Shown in pieces: positions 61,344 to 64,000 of a stretch of 64,000 nt of DNA. This DNA is from Paenibacillus odorifer. Its GTDB lineage: Bacteria; Bacillota; Bacilli; Paenibacillales; Paenibacillaceae. The stretch covers positions 2,790,001 to 2,854,000 of the forward strand of contig NZ_CP009428.1 in NCBI RefSeq assembly GCF_000758725.1. The letters are read 5' to 3'. A program made the position numbers and the translations under genes. The notes under the pieces were generated by a model that had not been told where the DNA came from, did not search any database, and worked only from the letters and a program-made list of their open reading frames with translations. Numbering within the stretch: position 1 is the stretch's first letter; the number at the start of each line of letters is the position of its first letter.

Positions 61344-62456
61344 TTGGATAGCTATCGTTTTGATTTTGGGATTAAGGAAGCTGAGCCTGGCTACACCAAA
61401 ATTCGGCCGGACACATCTTATTCTAAGGAAATAGGGTATGGTTTCACTTCTGATTCCACCGTCTTTGGTCGTTTCAGAGGGGGAACAGATATACTGCGAA
61501 GTGATTGCTGCATCCCACAGAAAGCAGTTTTTCTTCTGGATCTCCCGAATGGGATCTACCGTGTTACGCTGCTGTTGGGTGATGCTCTGGCAGAGACCAG
61601 CACATTTATCAAAGCTGGAGAAGGCAAGTTCGTATTGGACACTCTAAATGTGCCTGCGGGCCAATATTTACGCGAATCCTTTGCAATTAGAATTAAGGAT
61701 GGGCAGCTAAAGCTATCGTTCTCGGGTGCGGCACCGCGTATTAACGCCTTGGATATTCAGATGGACAATGAAGCGCTAGTCTTGTTTCTGGCGGGAGATT
61801 CCACGGTGACCGATCAAGGGGAAGAAGGTTATCCCTATGCGGGGTGGGGTCAACTGCTGCCACGCTGCTTCAAAGCGGGAATAGTTGTTGATAACCGAGC
61901 ACTTTCTGGACGCAGTTCCAAGAGTTTTATTGAGGAAGGGCATTTGGAGGGCATTGCCGCAGATATCAGACCCAGAGATTATCTGTTCATCCAGTTTGGA
62001 CATAATGATTCCAAAACTGATGATTTAAGACATACCGAGCCCTTTACTACATATAAAGAACATTTGCTCCGGTTGATTACAGTCGCCCGAGAAGCGGGGG
62101 CCTATCCGGTTCTTGTGAGCTCTGTACATCGGCGAAGATTTGATAGTGAAGAAGCAATTGTAGACACGCATGGAGATTATTTAATCGCCATACGGGAACT
62201 CGCAGATACCGAGCAGGTTTCACTGATTGATTTAGCCGAGAAGAGCCGCAAGCTCTTTGAAGCTTATGGCTCAGAGGGCTCAAAAGATTTATTCATGTGG
62301 AGCTATCCAGGAGAATTTATTGCGCATCCAGGTGGCGTGCAGGATAATACACATTTTCAGATTTTAGGGGCTCGTCTTCTAGCTGAGCTTATAGTGGAAG
62401 GGATCCGGGAAGCCGGATTAAACGATCTCATCATTCATCTTCGTCAGGGAGAATAA
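61344..62456 (+). CDS. SGNH/GDSL hydrolase, rhamnogalacturonan acetylesterase-like (YesT-type)
   Basis: About 370 residues, without a signal peptide. Residues 1-140 form a beta-rich carbohydrate-binding-like domain (YRFDFG start). The C-terminal SGNH domain has the nucleophile Ser in LAGDSTVTD (near 153), the oxyanion Gly/Asn in NRALSGRSS and FGHNDSK, and the catalytic His in DNTHF. It is similar to enzymes deacetylating pectic rhamnogalacturonan. It could act on imported oligosaccharides. TTG 61344 lies 9 nt after AAAGGTG; GTG 61332 lies inside that site. Confidence 0.85.
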   Translation: MDSYRFDFGIKEAEPGYTKIRPDTSYSKEIGYGFTSDSTVFGRFRGGTDILRSDCCIPQKAVFLLDLPNGIYRVTLLLGDALAETSTFIKAGEGKFVLDTLNVPAGQYLRESFAIRIKDGQLKLSFSGAAPRINALDIQMDNEALVLFLAGDSTVTDQGEEGYPYAGWGQLLPRCFKAGIVVDNRALSGRSSKSFIEEGHLEGIAADIRPRDYLFIQFGHNDSKTDDLRHTEPFTTYKEHLLRLITVAREAGAYPVLVSSVHRRRFDSEEAIVDTHGDYLIAIRELADTEQVSLIDLAEKSRKLFEAYGSEGSKDLFMWSYPGEFIAHPGGVQDNTHFQILGARLLAELIVEGIREAGLNDLIIHLRQGE

Positions 62457-62499
62457 TAATCCTAAAGGAAAAGTAAATATCTGTCGGTTCAACTTCTGT

Positions 62500-62545
62500 A
62501 TGCAAGGTTAAGGTTAAGGAAAGAACTTAACTGGAAGACTTGCAT
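62500..62545 (+). promoter_or_regulatory. Stem-loop upstream of the dehydrogenase gene
   Basis: ATGCAAG (62500-62506) pairs with CTTGCAT (62539-62545), and GTTAAG with CTTAAC inside. It is short and not followed by T. Confidence 0.4.
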
Positions 62546-62568
62546 GATAAGAAGGAGGATATCACGAT

Positions 62569-63360
62569 ATGGCAGATAAAAAGCTTGTAGGTAAGGTTGC
62601 AGTTGTAACCGGAGGCGGCTCAGGAATTGGCCGGGCAACCGTGCTTGAGTTCGCACGTAACGGAGCCAAAGTTGTATTATTGGACAGAACTGTGGAGAAC
62701 GCTGAAAAGGTTAGACAGCAAGTGGAGAAAGAGGGCGGAGAAGCCCTAGTTATCGAATGTGATGTTGCTGAACCACCACAAGTGGAAGCGGCGATAAACA
62801 AGGCGGCCGCGAAATGGGGTCGTCTTGATGTTGTTTTTGCCAACGCAGGGATTAATGGGGCGATGACGCCTATTGAAACGATGGATATTGAATCTTGGGA
62901 TCAGACCATTCATATTAACCTGCGTGGAACCTTCGCGACTGTAAAATATGCGATACCGCATCTAAAAGAAAGCGGAGGCAGCATCCTGATCAACAGCTCC
63001 ATTAACGGAAATCGTGTGTTTTCCAATGTTGGTTTTTCTGCTTACAGCACGACTAAGGCAGGACAGGTTGCTTTTATGAAAATGGCGGCACTGGAACTGG
63101 CTCAATTTCAAATCCGCGTAAATGCGATCTGTCCTGGGGCTATAAAGACCAATATAGATGACAACACTTTTCCATCAGAGGATCTGAAAGAAGTGAAAAT
63201 CCCAGTAGAATTTCCTGAGGGAGATCAACCGCTGGAAGAAGGTCCGGGGCGACCTGATCAAGTAGCGAAGCTGGCTCTGTTTCTGGCGTCGGAAGATTCA
63301 GATCATATTACGGGGACGGAAATTTATTGTGACGGTGCAGAGTCGCTTCTGCATGGTTAA
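62569..63360 (+). CDS. SDR-family dehydrogenase/reductase
   Basis: A 263-residue classical short-chain dehydrogenase. Dinucleotide motif TGGGSGIG (about 14-21), acidic LLDRT after beta-2 (suggesting NAD preference), NAG, catalytic Ser in INSSINGN and YSTTK (Tyr and Lys). The end DGAESLLHG closes the fold. The substrate is unknown; its position after the glycan cluster suggests sugar or uronate metabolism. ATG 62569 follows AAGGAGG. Confidence 0.92.
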   Translation: MADKKLVGKVAVVTGGGSGIGRATVLEFARNGAKVVLLDRTVENAEKVRQQVEKEGGEALVIECDVAEPPQVEAAINKAAAKWGRLDVVFANAGINGAMTPIETMDIESWDQTIHINLRGTFATVKYAIPHLKESGGSILINSSINGNRVFSNVGFSAYSTTKAGQVAFMKMAALELAQFQIRVNAICPGAIKTNIDDNTFPSEDLKEVKIPVEFPEGDQPLEEGPGRPDQVAKLALFLASEDSDHITGTEIYCDGAESLLHG

Positions 63361-63387
63361 TTTTCCAACATAATCTTGACCTCTCAT

Positions 63388-63467
63388 AACGGATTCCATC
63401 CTCGTCGCTATGCCGGACCACACGGGTCGAAAGAGCATATGCGCTGAGGATGGTTATACCGTTTTTT
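63388..63467 (+). terminator. Large hairpin with T-run, terminator of the SDR gene
   Basis: AACGG (63388) pairs with CCGTT (63463), CCATCCTC (63396-63403) with GAGGATGG (63446-63453), and GACC/GGTC at the tip. T6 follows. It is larger and more branched than an ordinary terminator, but is not an M-box. Confidence 0.7.
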
Positions 63468-63541
63468 GTTGTAAAATAAAGCTAATCATTATCTCCAATT
63501 TCCGTTATAATGGAGTATCTCTGGAGAAAGGAGATTGCGAT

Positions 63542-64000
63542 ATGGATTTTCAATTGGAATCATTAATGAAGTTACTAGTGGCCATGCTGTTCGGGCTGTT
63601 CATCGGGATTGACCGACAGATCAAGCAGAAACCGCTGGGGATACGGACCAGTATGGTCATAAGCATTGCGAGCTGTCTTGTCACAGTGGTGTCTATCCAT
63701 GCCTTTGACAAGTTCGCAGGGCCAGAGCATCCAAACATGGACCCAATGAGGCTTGCGGCTCAGATTGTCAGCGGGATTGGTTTTTTGGGTGCGGGTGTTA
63801 TTCTGCGTAGAGGCGGAGATGCCATTTCGGGCCTTACTTCGGCAGCACTCATCTGGACAGCTTCTGGAATTGGTATAGCTGTGGGTGCGGGATTCTATAT
63901 TGAAGCAGCATATGCGGTTATTCTGCTGATGTTTGCTGTGAATTTAGTTCCTCATTTAATCCGCTCGCTAGGACCAGAAGTACTGAATAAACATGAAGTT
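63542..64000 (+). CDS. MgtC/SapB-family membrane protein (partial)
   Basis: The N-terminal 153 codons are present; the gene runs off the right edge. Several membrane helices are visible, with the family patterns LFGLFIGIDRQIKQKPLGIRT, VSGIGFLGAGVILR and GLTSAALIWTASGIGIAVG. MgtC proteins support magnesium homeostasis and inhibit ATP synthase in some pathogens; in soil bacilli the role is unclear. ATG 63542 follows GAAAGGAG. Confidence 0.9.
   Translation, partial: MDFQLESLMKLLVAMLFGLFIGIDRQIKQKPLGIRTSMVISIASCLVTVVSIHAFDKFAGPEHPNMDPMRLAAQIVSGIGFLGAGVILRRGGDAISGLTSAALIWTASGIGIAVGAGFYIEAAYAVILLMFAVNLVPHLIRSLGPEVLNKHEV

Noticed and set aside
63361..63541. M-box (Mg2+) riboswitch upstream of the mgtC gene
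   Set aside because: The conserved M-box core was not recognised; the hairpin is explained more simply as a terminator.
1..64000. Prophage, insertion sequence or integrated plasmid
   Set aside because: No transposase, integrase, phage structural or plasmid replication gene was found, and most of the window follows conserved gene order.
1..64000. tRNA, rRNA or tmRNA genes
   Set aside because: No cloverleaf with a CCA end or rRNA-like sequence was recognised by eye. A tRNAscan run would be decisive.

Overview
The window looks like chromosomal DNA of a Paenibacillus-type endospore-forming Firmicute. The evidence is the sporulation and germination genes (spoVM, spoVIF, a gerA-type operon), frequent TTG/GTG starts behind strong AGGAGG sites, and long runs of genes in Bacillus subtilis order, interrupted by Paenibacillus-like insertions. 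It is almost entirely ordinary core chromosome plus a transport/carbohydrate region. No prophage, insertion sequence, CRISPR array, tRNA or rRNA was found.

Layout. (1) 1-7.2 kb: the end of a leftward ftsW-like gene coupled to a yugN-like gene, then rightward an M20 amidohydrolase, a CBS-pair protein, a bacterial XPB-type helicase with its coupled partner, and ylbF-ylbG. (2) 7.2-10.3 kb: an unknown protein behind a perfect palindrome, a LysR regulator, and an unusual GNAT acetyltransferase-PHP phosphoesterase fusion. (3) 10.3-43.2 kb: a counterpart of the B. subtilis ylo region: rqcH, a SERCA-type Ca2+ pump, yicC, remA, gmk, rpoZ, coaBC, priA, def, fmt, rsmB, rlmN, prpC, prkC, rsgA, rpe, spoVM, rpmB, fakA, a DegV/FakB protein and recG. 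It is interrupted by dapF, a three-gene germinant-receptor operon and a yitJ-like methionine/folate enzyme. thiN and yloU, expected from B. subtilis gene order, are not present.

(4) 43.2-46.9 kb: spoVIF, then a non-coding locus of nested tandem repeats (a degenerate 31-bp unit and a 182-bp block present twice), a YitT-family membrane protein, and a decayed CPA2 cation/proton antiporter gene whose 3' end carries a 10-bp repeat expansion. (5) 46.9-51.2 kb: a DUF2500 protein, a second SERCA-like P-type ATPase and an NlpC/P60 lipoprotein. (6) 51.2-54.4 kb: a substrate-binding protein/permease/ATPase importer behind a promoter and a possibly folded leader. (7) 54.6-63.4 kb: a YesM/YesN-type two-component system, a sugar ABC importer (binding protein and two permeases), a rhamnogalacturonan-acetylesterase-like SGNH hydrolase and an SDR dehydrogenase. 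This is probably a plant cell wall glycan uptake unit with a candidate cre site. The window ends inside an mgtC-family gene.

How the genes work together: the central block is housekeeping (nucleotide, CoA and translation-initiation metabolism, rRNA modification, ribosome rescue, Ser/Thr signalling, fatty-acid phosphorylation). Spore-formation and spore-germination genes are interleaved with it. The most distinctive items are the GNAT-PHP fusion, the XPB helicase pair, the nested repeat locus and a small family of hairpins in leaders and intergenic gaps. No clear wholly new multi-gene system was found.
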